Shown here piece after piece: positions 1 to 6,313 of a stretch of DNA of 12,498 nucleotides. The number at the start of each line of letters is the position of its first letter. Within the stretch, counting starts at the first letter, position 1. Below the pieces are notes generated by a model. The model saw only the letters and a list, made by a program, of their open reading frames with translations. It was not told where the DNA came from and made no database searches. Source of the stretch: Actinomycetota bacterium (GTDB lineage: Bacteria; Actinomycetota; Thermoleophilia; Gaiellales; Gaiellaceae). The stretch covers positions 1-12,498 of the forward strand of contig JACCWU010000153.1 in NCBI GenBank assembly GCA_013697465.1, read 5' to 3'. The position numbers and the translations under genes were made by a program.

Positions 1-101
1 TTCTCGGGACTCGGCTCGTAGACCTGGAGTCCGAGCCGGACGGCCGCCGACCACGCCGCCCGCCGTGCGAACCGCCGAGCGAACCCCCGAGCTCCGCTCA
101 T
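1..101 (-). CDS. N-terminal fragment of an unidentified gene, cut by the window edge
   Basis: An ATG at 99-101 overlaps the TGA stop of the preceding dehydratase gene (98-100) as ATGA, the same junction used through the upstream operon. The frame stays open for 33 codons to the window edge. The visible peptide starts MSGARGFARRFARRAAWSAA and continues VRLGLQVYEPSPE. It is rich in arginine and alanine at the N-terminus, with no clear signal peptide or membrane segment. I do not recognise the family from this short piece. The overlap is the main evidence that it is a real gene and the ninth member of the cassette. Its product probably belongs to the same pathway or to the transferase step that uses it, but that is inference. 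Confidence 0.6.
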   Translation of the reverse strand, partial: MSGARGFARRFARRAAWSAAVRLGLQVYEPSPE

Positions 102-1267
102 CCTGCGGGCCAGGGGTGCTCGCGCAGAACGTCCTCGACCACCTCTACCCCCCAACCTGGTCCATGAGGGATACGCAGCTCCCCGTCCGCGATCTCCGGA
201 GTCGCCGTCACGAGCTCGTCGCGCCACGGCACGTCGTCGACGTCGATTTCGAGGATGCGCGCATTCGGGATCGCCGCGCACCATTGCGCCCCGATGAACG
301 TCGCGAGGTGCGAGTAGTAGTTGTGCGGCGCGCAGTTGACCTCGAACGTCTCCGCGAGGTCGGCGATCTTCTTCGCCTGGTGGAAGCCGTTCCAGATGAC
401 GTCGACCGAGGCCACGTCGAGCGCGGTCGCCTCGAGGAACGGCCTGAACCCGCGGCTTCCGTACAGGTTCTCGCCCGAGCAGATCGGCATCGGAGCGACG
501 TGCCGGACGTGGGCGAGCGCCGCCGGATCGAAGAGATCGACCTCCAGCCAGAGCAGGTCGTGCTCCTCGAGCGCCCGCGCCACGCGCACGCAGCCCTCGG
601 GCTCGAGGTTGAAGTTCAGGTCGACGATCGGGCGCGCCGCTCCCTCGGTCCCGGCGCGGAACGCATCGAGCAGCTTTACGAGCGCGTCCGCGATCTCCTC
701 CGCCTCCAACGTCCCCCCGCCCGCGCCGAAACCCGGCATCGACACCACAGGCTTCTCCCCGGGAACCACGATGTTCGTCTTGAACGCGGGGTACCCGCAC
801 TCGACCACCTCGTGCCCGAGCGCGGCGACGTCGTCGTACGAGCCCAGCTTCGGGGTACCGGTCACCTCCCAAGCGCGCGCGCGAGTCGTCCCGCAGTGCG
901 ACCAGTAGAGCGGAATCGTCTCCCGGGTCGGCCCGCCGAAGAGCTCGTACACAGGCACCCCGAGCGCCTTCGCCTTGAGGTCGAGGAGCGCGTTCTCGAT
1001 CCCGCCGATCGCCTTCGCGATAACCGAGCCCGGGCTCTGGCGCGTCTGCCGATAGAGGTTCCAGTAGATCCGCTCGACCGCGCGCGGGTCCTGCCCGACC
1101 ACCAGAGGCGCCAGATCCTCGACGATCCCCGCGAGCCCCCGCGGCGAGCCGTGCGAGTCGGTGATCTCGGCCCAGCCGACGAGCCCGTCGTCAGCCGTCG
1201 CCTTGAGGAAGATCCACGGCCGCCAGCCCGCGTCGCAGAAGAGCATCTCCAGGCTCGCGACCTTCAC
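98..1267 (-). CDS. Enolase-superfamily (mandelate racemase/muconate lactonizing type) sugar-acid dehydratase
   Basis: The 389-residue protein has the usual length of the mandelate racemase branch of the enolase superfamily. These enzymes abstract a proton next to a carboxylate and often dehydrate aldonic acids to 2-keto-3-deoxy acids. The N-terminal capping domain covers about residues 1-125, and the TIM barrel follows. Expected metal ligands are D216 (in IVDLNFN), E242 (LLWLEVDLFD) and E266 (CSGENLYG). A His/Asp dyad is supplied by D289 (VDVIWNG) and H315 (CAPHN), with a conserved E340 near LEIDVDD. On the opposite barrel face the motif reads K163-T-N165, not the KxK of mandelate racemase, which fits a dehydratase better than a racemase. 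The GTG start at 1267 overlaps the neuA-like stop as GTGA. The substrate cannot be read from sequence. Its place in an operon for an activated keto-sugar acid suggests it makes or modifies a 2-keto-3-deoxy acid, but a catabolic role in sugar-acid breakdown is possible. Confidence 0.88.
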   Translation of the reverse strand: MKVASLEMLFCDAGWRPWIFLKATADDGLVGWAEITDSHGSPRGLAGIVEDLAPLVVGQDPRAVERIYWNLYRQTRQSPGSVIAKAIGGIENALLDLKAKALGVPVYELFGGPTRETIPLYWSHCGTTRARAWEVTGTPKLGSYDDVAALGHEVVECGYPAFKTNIVVPGEKPVVSMPGFGAGGGTLEAEEIADALVKLLDAFRAGTEGAARPIVDLNFNLEPEGCVRVARALEEHDLLWLEVDLFDPAALAHVRHVAPMPICSGENLYGSRGFRPFLEATALDVASVDVIWNGFHQAKKIADLAETFEVNCAPHNYYSHLATFIGAQWCAAIPNARILEIDVDDVPWRDELVTATPEIADGELRIPHGPGWGVEVVEDVLREHPWPAG

Positions 1268-2019
1268 GAACTGGGAGCATACGGCGGTCGCCCGACCTCA
1301 GGCAGCGAGGCCGCACCCGACGCGAGGAGACGCTCTGCGCGCTCCCAGTCCTCCTCGTCGTCGACGTTGAAGCCCTCGTGGCCCTGGGTGAAGAACGGCG
1401 CGACGACACGCCCCTCGCGCGATCCCGTCTCGTCGACCGTCCGTGTCCACGCGATCTCGAGCGCGCTGTTCTGGCTATAGATCTCGGGCAGCGCCTGGTA
1501 CTGACCCGCGTGCCATGCGACCGCGAGGTGCGACTGGTCGAGCAGGGGACGCATCGTCTGCCCGTCGTCCTCGAGGAGCCACATCTTCCCAGGATGCTGC
1601 TTCACGAGCTCGACCGCGCGCAGAGAATCCGCCTCCGGCGTCGCGACGAGCTGCTCGAGCCCGCGCCGCACCGCGTCCGGTCCGCGAAACGGGTTCGTCG
1701 CGCGCACGATGGCGAACAGCTCGTACCGCTCTTCGAGCCGCTCGAGTGTGTAGCGAAGCCACTCGATGTCAGGGGAGATCGAGGTCGCGTACTCGTCCGG
1801 GCGGAGGAACGGCACGTCTGCGTCGTACCAGCGCGCGACCTCGGCGATCGCCTCGGAGTCCGTCGATACCACCACGCGCTGGAACACGCCGCTCTGGAGA
1901 GCCGTCTCGATCGCGTATGCGAGGAGCGGATGGCCTGCGAGCGGGCGCACGTTCTTTCCGGGCACGCGCTCGGAGCCCGAGCGCGCCGGGACGAAGGCGA
2001 CCGCAGTGGGTGGAGTCAT
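1264..2019 (-). CDS. neuA: CMP-N-acylneuraminate cytidylyltransferase family (NeuA-like)
   Basis: The 251-residue protein is a cytosolic nucleotidyltransferase of the NeuA/KdsB fold. Family members transfer CMP from CTP to the anomeric hydroxyl of a 2-keto-3-deoxy sugar acid, releasing pyrophosphate. The nucleotide-binding motif is PARSGSERVPGKN at residues 11-23. It is followed by VVVSTDSE (49-56), a substrate-loop region RATNPFR (106-112) and the C-terminal metal-site motif FNVDDEEDW (217-225). The usual family sequence at 106-112 is closer to LQPTSPLR, so this protein is a divergent member. Length is near that of single-domain bacterial NeuA proteins, and no extra esterase domain is present. 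ATG at 2019 overlaps the stop of the reductase gene as ATGA. Together with neuB and the phosphatase it implies a CMP-activated nonulosonic acid or related ulosonate. The exact sugar is unknown. Confidence 0.9.
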   Translation of the reverse strand: MTPPTAVAFVPARSGSERVPGKNVRPLAGHPLLAYAIETALQSGVFQRVVVSTDSEAIAEVARWYDADVPFLRPDEYATSISPDIEWLRYTLERLEERYELFAIVRATNPFRGPDAVRRGLEQLVATPEADSLRAVELVKQHPGKMWLLEDDGQTMRPLLDQSHLAVAWHAGQYQALPEIYSQNSALEIAWTRTVDETGSREGRVVAPFFTQGHEGFNVDDEEDWERAERLLASGAASLPEVGRPPYAPSS

Positions 2020-2909
2020 GCCGCCAGGGCTTCGGCGACGAGCTCCGTGAGCACCGGGGTGGGGACGCCGAGCCGCTCACCGGCACGGACGACCGAGCCC
2101 GCGATCGCGTCGAGCTCGGACGGGCGACCGGCCGTGACGTCTCGCGCGGTCGAAGTCGTGAGGTCGTAGTCCATGTCCGCGATCATCGTCCATTGGCTCG
2201 ACGCCAGCAGCGTCACGCCGTCGGCTTGCGCCACCGCACACGCCTCTTCGATCGCCGCCTCCAGCCTGGGCCGCCACTCGCGATCCTCGCGGAGCGAGCC
2301 CACCGGTCGGCGTGCAATGACAGTTGCGGCCGACAGTACCGCGAGCCGAGCCACCTTCCGCCAGAGCACCTGCTTCTCCCGCTGGTCGACAATCACCTCG
2401 GCGCCGCTCTTGCGAAGGATGGCAGCCGTGTCCTCGAGCTCCTCCGGCGCGAGCTCGCCCGACGCGATCGTGAGAACGGCGGACGGCGTCGTCTGCACGA
2501 TCTGAACCCGCCCGACGCGGTACGCCTCGAAGCGCGAGATGCTGCCCGCAGCGACGCGCGGCCCGAAGCGCGCACGGAGGATGTCTAGGTGCTCGAGCCC
2601 GTTCATGAGCGGGACGACGACACCGGACTCGACCGAGGCGGGATCGACGCGCTCGATCGCCTCCTCGAGCTGGTGTGCCTTGACGGTCACGAGCAGGACG
2701 TGAACGGGTTGCGAGAGCTCCTCGCGCACCTCGGGACGCAGGACAATTGGCTCTCCGCCTTCGATCTCCAGCGAGATGCCGGCGAGCGCGAGGATGCCCA
2801 CCATGTCCGGACGCGGAACACAGATGGTGTGCACTCCCCCGTGCAAGAGGCGCACGGCCAGGGAGCCGCCAACGGCGCCCGGGCCCAGTACGGCGACGGT
2901 CTCTCTCAT
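2016..2909 (-). CDS. 2-dehydropantoate 2-reductase-like (PanE/ApbA family) oxidoreductase
   Basis: The 297-residue protein has the two-domain PanE/ApbA fold. An N-terminal Rossmann domain carries the dinucleotide motif GPGAVGG (9-15), and a helical C-terminal domain starts near residue 175. Family members reduce 2-keto acids such as ketopantoate with NADPH. K77 (LLVTVKAHQ), N103-G104 (PLMNGLEH), K185 (VLWRKVARLA) and the RPSELDAI segment (262-269) match conserved family positions. The asparagines normally four and eight residues after the catalytic lysine appear to be L189 and S193 here, which argues against ketopantoate as substrate. The gene sits fourth or fifth among sugar-activation genes, not with panB or panC, and overlaps both neighbours by four bases. 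I infer reduction of a 2-keto acid intermediate or side group in the cassette's pathway. A housekeeping pantothenate role remains a weaker alternative. Confidence 0.85.
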   Translation of the reverse strand: MRETVAVLGPGAVGGSLAVRLLHGGVHTICVPRPDMVGILALAGISLEIEGGEPIVLRPEVREELSQPVHVLLVTVKAHQLEEAIERVDPASVESGVVVPLMNGLEHLDILRARFGPRVAAGSISRFEAYRVGRVQIVQTTPSAVLTIASGELAPEELEDTAAILRKSGAEVIVDQREKQVLWRKVARLAVLSAATVIARRPVGSLREDREWRPRLEAAIEEACAVAQADGVTLLASSQWTMIADMDYDLTTSTARDVTAGRPSELDAIAGSVVRAGERLGVPTPVLTELVAEALAA

Positions 2910-4336
2910 ATGAGGGCGGGATCGGCGATCAGGCTCACGACCTTGAGATCGGAGTACACGTCGAGCGCCTCGACCCCTGCCTCGCGCCAGCCCGTCCCGG
3001 ACTGCTTCACACCGCCGAAGCCCATGTGCGGCTCCGAGCCGTGCGTGCCGGCATTCACGACCACGACGCCGGCCTGCGCCTTCTCGGCGAAGCGCATGGC
3101 GCGGTGAAGACTCGCGGTATGGATGGCTGCCGTGAGGCCATACGGCGAGTCGTTGACGAGCGCGATCGCCTCGTCGAGGTCATGGACGCGATGGAGGAGC
3201 GTGACGGGCCCGAAGAGCTCCGTGCAGGAGATGTCCGAATCGGGTGCGGCACCCTCGATCACGGTGGGTGAGAGATACCAGCCCGGCCGGTCGAGACGTT
3301 CGCCGCCGCAGAGGACTGTGGCACCCTCGGAGGCCGCGCGCTCGACCGCCTCGAGAATGCGGTCGAGGCTCGCCTCGCTGATCACGGGCTCGGCGCGAAG
3401 AGCGCTCGCCTCGCCGACGAGACGCTCGCGGAACGCGTCGTAGACGGCGTCGAAGACGACGAGCCTGCTCGCGGACGCGCAGCGTTGGCCCGCGTTCGAG
3501 AACGCCGAGGCAAGCGCCCAGCGCACCGCATTCTCGAGGTCGGCGTCGTCGCAGACGACGAGCGCGTTTTTCCCGCCGAGCTCGAGGCAGACCTTGGCGA
3601 GGCGGCGCGCGGCAGCCTCGTTGATCCGGCGGCCTGTCTCCGCCGAGCCGGTGAAGCTCACGAGGTCGACGTCAGGGTGCTCGACGAGCGCGGCGCCGGC
3701 TTCGGCACCGATCCCCTGCACCACGTTGAGCACGCCCGGCGGCAGGCCGGCCTCCAGGGCGAGCTCCCCGAAGAGCCGGGCCGACGCTGGTGTGTGCTCG
3801 GAAGGCTTGACGACGGCTGCGTTCCCGCAGAAGACCGCCGGCAATGCCTTCCAGGCGATGTTCGGCAGCGGCGTGTTGAAGCTCATGACGAGGCCCGCAA
3901 CGCCGAGCGGCTGCCGCACGGTGAGGACGGTGCGGTGCGGCATGCTCGCGGTTGTCGTCCGACCGTAGGAGCGCCGGCCCTCCCCCGCGACGAAGAGGCC
4001 CATCTCCACCGCCGCGTCCGTCTCGGCCAGCGCGAGCTCGAGCCGCTTGCCGGTCTCGGCAACCACGATCTCGGACGCGTCGTCGCGCCGGTCGCGAAGC
4101 CTCAGCGCGAGCTCGCGAACGATCTCCCCTCGCTCGACCGCCGTGCGCTCAGCCCAGGACCGCTGCGCTTCTCGCGCAGCCGAGACGGCCGCGGCGACGT
4201 CGTCGGCGCCTGAGCGCGCGAGTCGGCAGAGAAGCGTCCCGTCCGCGGGACGAAGCTTGTCGAGCCACTCTCCAGACGCGGCTGGAACGGCCTCGCCGCC
4301 GATCAGATTCGAGACAGTGTCAGTCGTCGGCGCCAC
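2906..4336 (-). CDS. NAD(P)-dependent aldehyde dehydrogenase
   Basis: The 476-residue protein is a full-length aldehyde dehydrogenase that oxidises an aldehyde to an acid. Visible landmarks are N154 (MSFNTPLPNI), the cofactor-binding lysine K177 (VVKPSEHTP), the FTGS turn (228-231), the general base E252 (LELGGKN) and the catalytic nucleophile C286 (NAGQRCASAS). The C-terminal segment GFGGVKQSGTGWREAG (439-454) is typical of the semialdehyde-oxidising branches. The start is a GTG at 4336, two bases past the methyltransferase stop, giving MAPTTDTVSNLIGGE. The frame stays open further upstream to 4921, but that stretch lies inside the methyltransferase gene and shows no ALDH homology. The stop overlaps the PanE-like gene's ATG. 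The substrate is unknown. Within this operon it could make an aldonic or uronic acid for the downstream dehydratase, or a small acid used as a substituent. Confidence 0.92.
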   Translation of the reverse strand: MAPTTDTVSNLIGGEAVPAASGEWLDKLRPADGTLLCRLARSGADDVAAAVSAAREAQRSWAERTAVERGEIVRELALRLRDRRDDASEIVVAETGKRLELALAETDAAVEMGLFVAGEGRRSYGRTTTASMPHRTVLTVRQPLGVAGLVMSFNTPLPNIAWKALPAVFCGNAAVVKPSEHTPASARLFGELALEAGLPPGVLNVVQGIGAEAGAALVEHPDVDLVSFTGSAETGRRINEAAARRLAKVCLELGGKNALVVCDDADLENAVRWALASAFSNAGQRCASASRLVVFDAVYDAFRERLVGEASALRAEPVISEASLDRILEAVERAASEGATVLCGGERLDRPGWYLSPTVIEGAAPDSDISCTELFGPVTLLHRVHDLDEAIALVNDSPYGLTAAIHTASLHRAMRFAEKAQAGVVVVNAGTHGSEPHMGFGGVKQSGTGWREAGVEALDVYSDLKVVSLIADPALI

Positions 4337-4338
4337 GG

Positions 4339-5049
4339 CTAGCCGCTGGCTGCGACGGTGAGAAACGCCGCGTGGCGCGGCTCCCACACCCCGGCACGGG
4401 CGGGCAGCGGGTAGTAGCCCGCTCCGAAGACCTTCCGGATCGTGAAGCCGTGCGCTTCGAAGAGCTCCCGGAGCCCGCGATAGGCGAAGACGCGGAGATG
4501 CTCCCACGACCGGAGCTCGGGCTCCTCGCCGCGATGGAGGGCGACTGGATTGCCGATCCCGCACCGGGTCGTCGAGACGTTGGTCAGCGAGAACGGCTGC
4601 CAGCCGAGCAGCAGAGCGCCCAGGTTGTGCCAGCTCGCGAGATTCTCCGTGGACGTGACTGCGAGGCCTCCGGAGCGGAGCACCCGCCGGATCTCGCGCA
4701 CGAAGGTGTCCGTGTCGGACAGGTGCTCGATCACCTGATTCGACACCACGACGTCGAACGACGCGTCGGCGAAGGGAAGCTCGGCGTTGAGGTCGGACTC
4801 CACCACCTCGATGCCGCGCGAGCGGGCCGCCTCCGCGTGCTCCGTCGTGACTTCGACGCCGTGAATCGAGGCGGTGCGGGCGGCCCGCGCGAAGGTCATC
4901 GTCCGCTCTCCGTCCGCGCACCCGAGATCCAGGAGCGATCCGTGGGCGGGAGCGGCACTCAGCGCCCGCTCGACGTTGGCGAGGTTCAGGGCCATCGCGT
5001 TGTCGAAGCGCTCGGTGGCCCAGCGCACGAACACACCCGTTCCGGTCAC
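4339..5049 (-). CDS. Class I SAM-dependent methyltransferase
   Basis: The 236-residue protein has the Rossmann-like fold of class I methyltransferases. Motif I is LLDLGCADGER (39-49), an acidic SDLN lies at 86-89, and the post-motif FDVVVSNQVIEHL (98-110) is followed by the usual helix and RSGGLAVTSTEN (126-136). There is no membrane segment. The second half (about 140-236) is aromatic and probably forms the acceptor site. It reads like the O-methyltransferases found in glycan loci, but the substrate cannot be assigned. GTG at 5049 is chosen because it forms a GTGA overlap with the SDR stop (5046-5048) and gives a protein of normal family size. The frame continues upstream to 5610, but that part lies wholly within the SDR gene. 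Its presence suggests the final sugar or its substituent is methylated, which is inference. Confidence 0.88.
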   Translation of the reverse strand: MTGTGVFVRWATERFDNAMALNLANVERALSAAPAHGSLLDLGCADGERTMTFARAARTASIHGVEVTTEHAEAARSRGIEVVESDLNAELPFADASFDVVVSNQVIEHLSDTDTFVREIRRVLRSGGLAVTSTENLASWHNLGALLLGWQPFSLTNVSTTRCGIGNPVALHRGEEPELRSWEHLRVFAYRGLRELFEAHGFTIRKVFGAGYYPLPARAGVWEPRHAAFLTVAASG

Positions 5050-5831
5050 CAGGCGGACCAGCCGCCGTCGACGACGAGATTGGCTCCGGTGACGTACGAG
5101 GAGGCGTCCGAGCCGAGGAACACGACGGCGCCGAGCGCCTCTTCGGCCCGGAGCATGCGCCCCATCGGCACGCGCGCGTTGTACGCCTCGAGGAACTCCG
5201 CGGGCTGGTTGTTCCACACCCCGGCGAGCGTAAGCGTGTTCACTCGCACGCCGGCCCTCGCCCAGTACGTCGCGAGATAGCGCGTGAGGTTGAGGATCGC
5301 GGACTTCGAGACCGAGTAGGCGACCGGCTTCACGAACGTCTCCCCGCCCTCCCGGCGAAACTCGTAGAGGTCCTGCACCGGGGAGAGGAGCCCGTAGATC
5401 GACGAGACGTTGACGATCGAGCCTCGGCCCTCCCGCGCCATCGCCCCGCCGACGACCTGGCAGGCGAGAAACGTGCCCTTCACGTTGACATCCATGACCG
5501 CGTCGAACGACTCCTCCGGGTACGTCTCGAACGGGCCGACCTCGTCCGCGGGCGCATCCGGCGGCGAGTCGAGGCCCGCGTTGTTGACGAGCAGGTGGGG
5601 GACTCCCCATTCGGCCTCGACCGCGCCCGCCGCCTGCTCGAGCGCCGCCCGGTCGGTGACGTCGACGTCGTAGGCCGTCACGCCGTCCGGGGTGTCGCCA
5701 GCCTCGACGTCGAAGATCGCGACGCGCATCCCCCGCCCCGCGAGGCCCGCGGCGTACACCGACCCGAGCTGCCCCATTCCCCCCGTGACGACGGCGACGC
5801 GGTCGGAGAGGTCGAACAGGGCGTCGGTCAC
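5046..5831 (-). CDS. Short-chain dehydrogenase/reductase, PtmA-like
   Basis: The 261-residue classical SDR carries the cofactor motif TGGMGQLG (16-23), NNAG (83-86), N116, catalytic S144 (NVSSIYG), and Y172/K176 in AYSVSK. The segment from SSIYGLLSP through NLTRYLATYW to NQPAEFLEAYNAR resembles, as I recall it, the PtmA group of SDRs from Campylobacter flagellin glycosylation and legionaminic-acid loci, which fits the neighbouring neuB and neuA. PtmA's exact reaction is not well settled in my knowledge, so I do not assign one. A gluconate-5-dehydrogenase-like reaction is the general alternative. The GTG start at 5831 overlaps the phosphatase stop as GTGA, giving MTDALFDLSDRVAVVTGG. The open frame continues to 6092, but only inside the phosphatase gene. 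An aspartate at 41 after the second beta strand suggests a preference for NAD(H). Confidence 0.9.
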   Translation of the reverse strand: MTDALFDLSDRVAVVTGGMGQLGSVYAAGLAGRGMRVAIFDVEAGDTPDGVTAYDVDVTDRAALEQAAGAVEAEWGVPHLLVNNAGLDSPPDAPADEVGPFETYPEESFDAVMDVNVKGTFLACQVVGGAMAREGRGSIVNVSSIYGLLSPVQDLYEFRREGGETFVKPVAYSVSKSAILNLTRYLATYWARAGVRVNTLTLAGVWNNQPAEFLEAYNARVPMGRMLRAEEALGAVVFLGSDASSYVTGANLVVDGGWSAW

Positions 5832-6313
5832 GCGGCGGCCTCCTGCGCGCGCCAGAGGGCGTCGCAGAGCTCTCGCACGCACCCGCGCCCGCCCTTGCGA
5901 GTCAGCACGAGGCGCGCGAGCGGCACCACTTCGGGCCACGCGTCCGCCGGAACGACAGGGAGCCCGACGGCCGCGAGACAGGTCGCGTCGTTGACGTCGT
6001 TTCCCAGATACGCGGTCTCGTCGAGCGAGACGCCGCGGCGGCCCGCCTCGTTCTCGAGCACGGGGAGCTTGTCCTCCACGCCCTGAACGCACTCGGCCTG
6101 GATCTTCCGCGCTCGCGCCCCGACTGCTGCGTTCGTCTCGGTCGAGAGGATCAGGTATTCGACGCCGATCTCGTCGAGACGTCGCAGGCCGAGCGCGTCA
6201 CCCCTCCAGCAGGCGACGCTCTCCTCGCCCTTGTCGTTCGTCCAGACGCGGTTGTCCGTGAAGACGCCGTCGAAGTCGAACACAGCGAAGAAGACGCTCG
6301 CGAGCTCGCTCAC
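5828..6313 (-). CDS. KdsC-type HAD phosphatase (KDO-8-P / acylneuraminate-9-P phosphatase family)
   Basis: The 161-residue protein is a capless C0-type HAD phosphatase of the KdsC family, which act as tetramers. Family members remove the phosphate left on 2-keto-3-deoxy sugar acids after the PEP condensation step. Motif I is DFDGVFTD (13-20) with nucleophile D13 and acid/base D15. Motif II is at ILSTE (55-59), the motif III lysine is K82, and motif IV is GNDVND (104-109). The C-terminal RKGGRGCVRELCD (139-151) matches the conserved KdsC tail that closes over the neighbouring subunit's active site. The GTG at 6313 overlaps the neuB-like stop as GTGA and begins MSELASVFFAVFDFDG, leaving no spare N-terminal sequence. 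Pairing with neuB suggests the synthase makes a phosphorylated product, as in KDN or Neu5Ac 9-phosphate routes. A regulatory or inactive role is unlikely because all catalytic residues are present. Confidence 0.9.
   Translation of the reverse strand: MSELASVFFAVFDFDGVFTDNRVWTNDKGEESVACWRGDALGLRRLDEIGVEYLILSTETNAAVGARARKIQAECVQGVEDKLPVLENEAGRRGVSLDETAYLGNDVNDATCLAAVGLPVVPADAWPEVVPLARLVLTRKGGRGCVRELCDALWRAQEAAA

Noticed and set aside
65..1480. Long plus-strand open frame (471 codons)
   Set aside because: It is antisense to the dehydratase and neuA-like genes, is extremely rich in Arg, Val and Asp, and has no recognisable domain. Such frames are common in GC-rich DNA opposite real genes.
4337..4921. 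Possible N-terminal extension of the aldehyde dehydrogenase
   Set aside because: The extra 195 codons overlap the methyltransferase gene in another frame and show no ALDH-like or other domain, so the start at 4336 gives the normal family length.
3952..5280. Plus-strand open frame of 442 codons
   Set aside because: It is antisense to three well-identified genes, has an arginine-rich low-complexity composition and matches no family.
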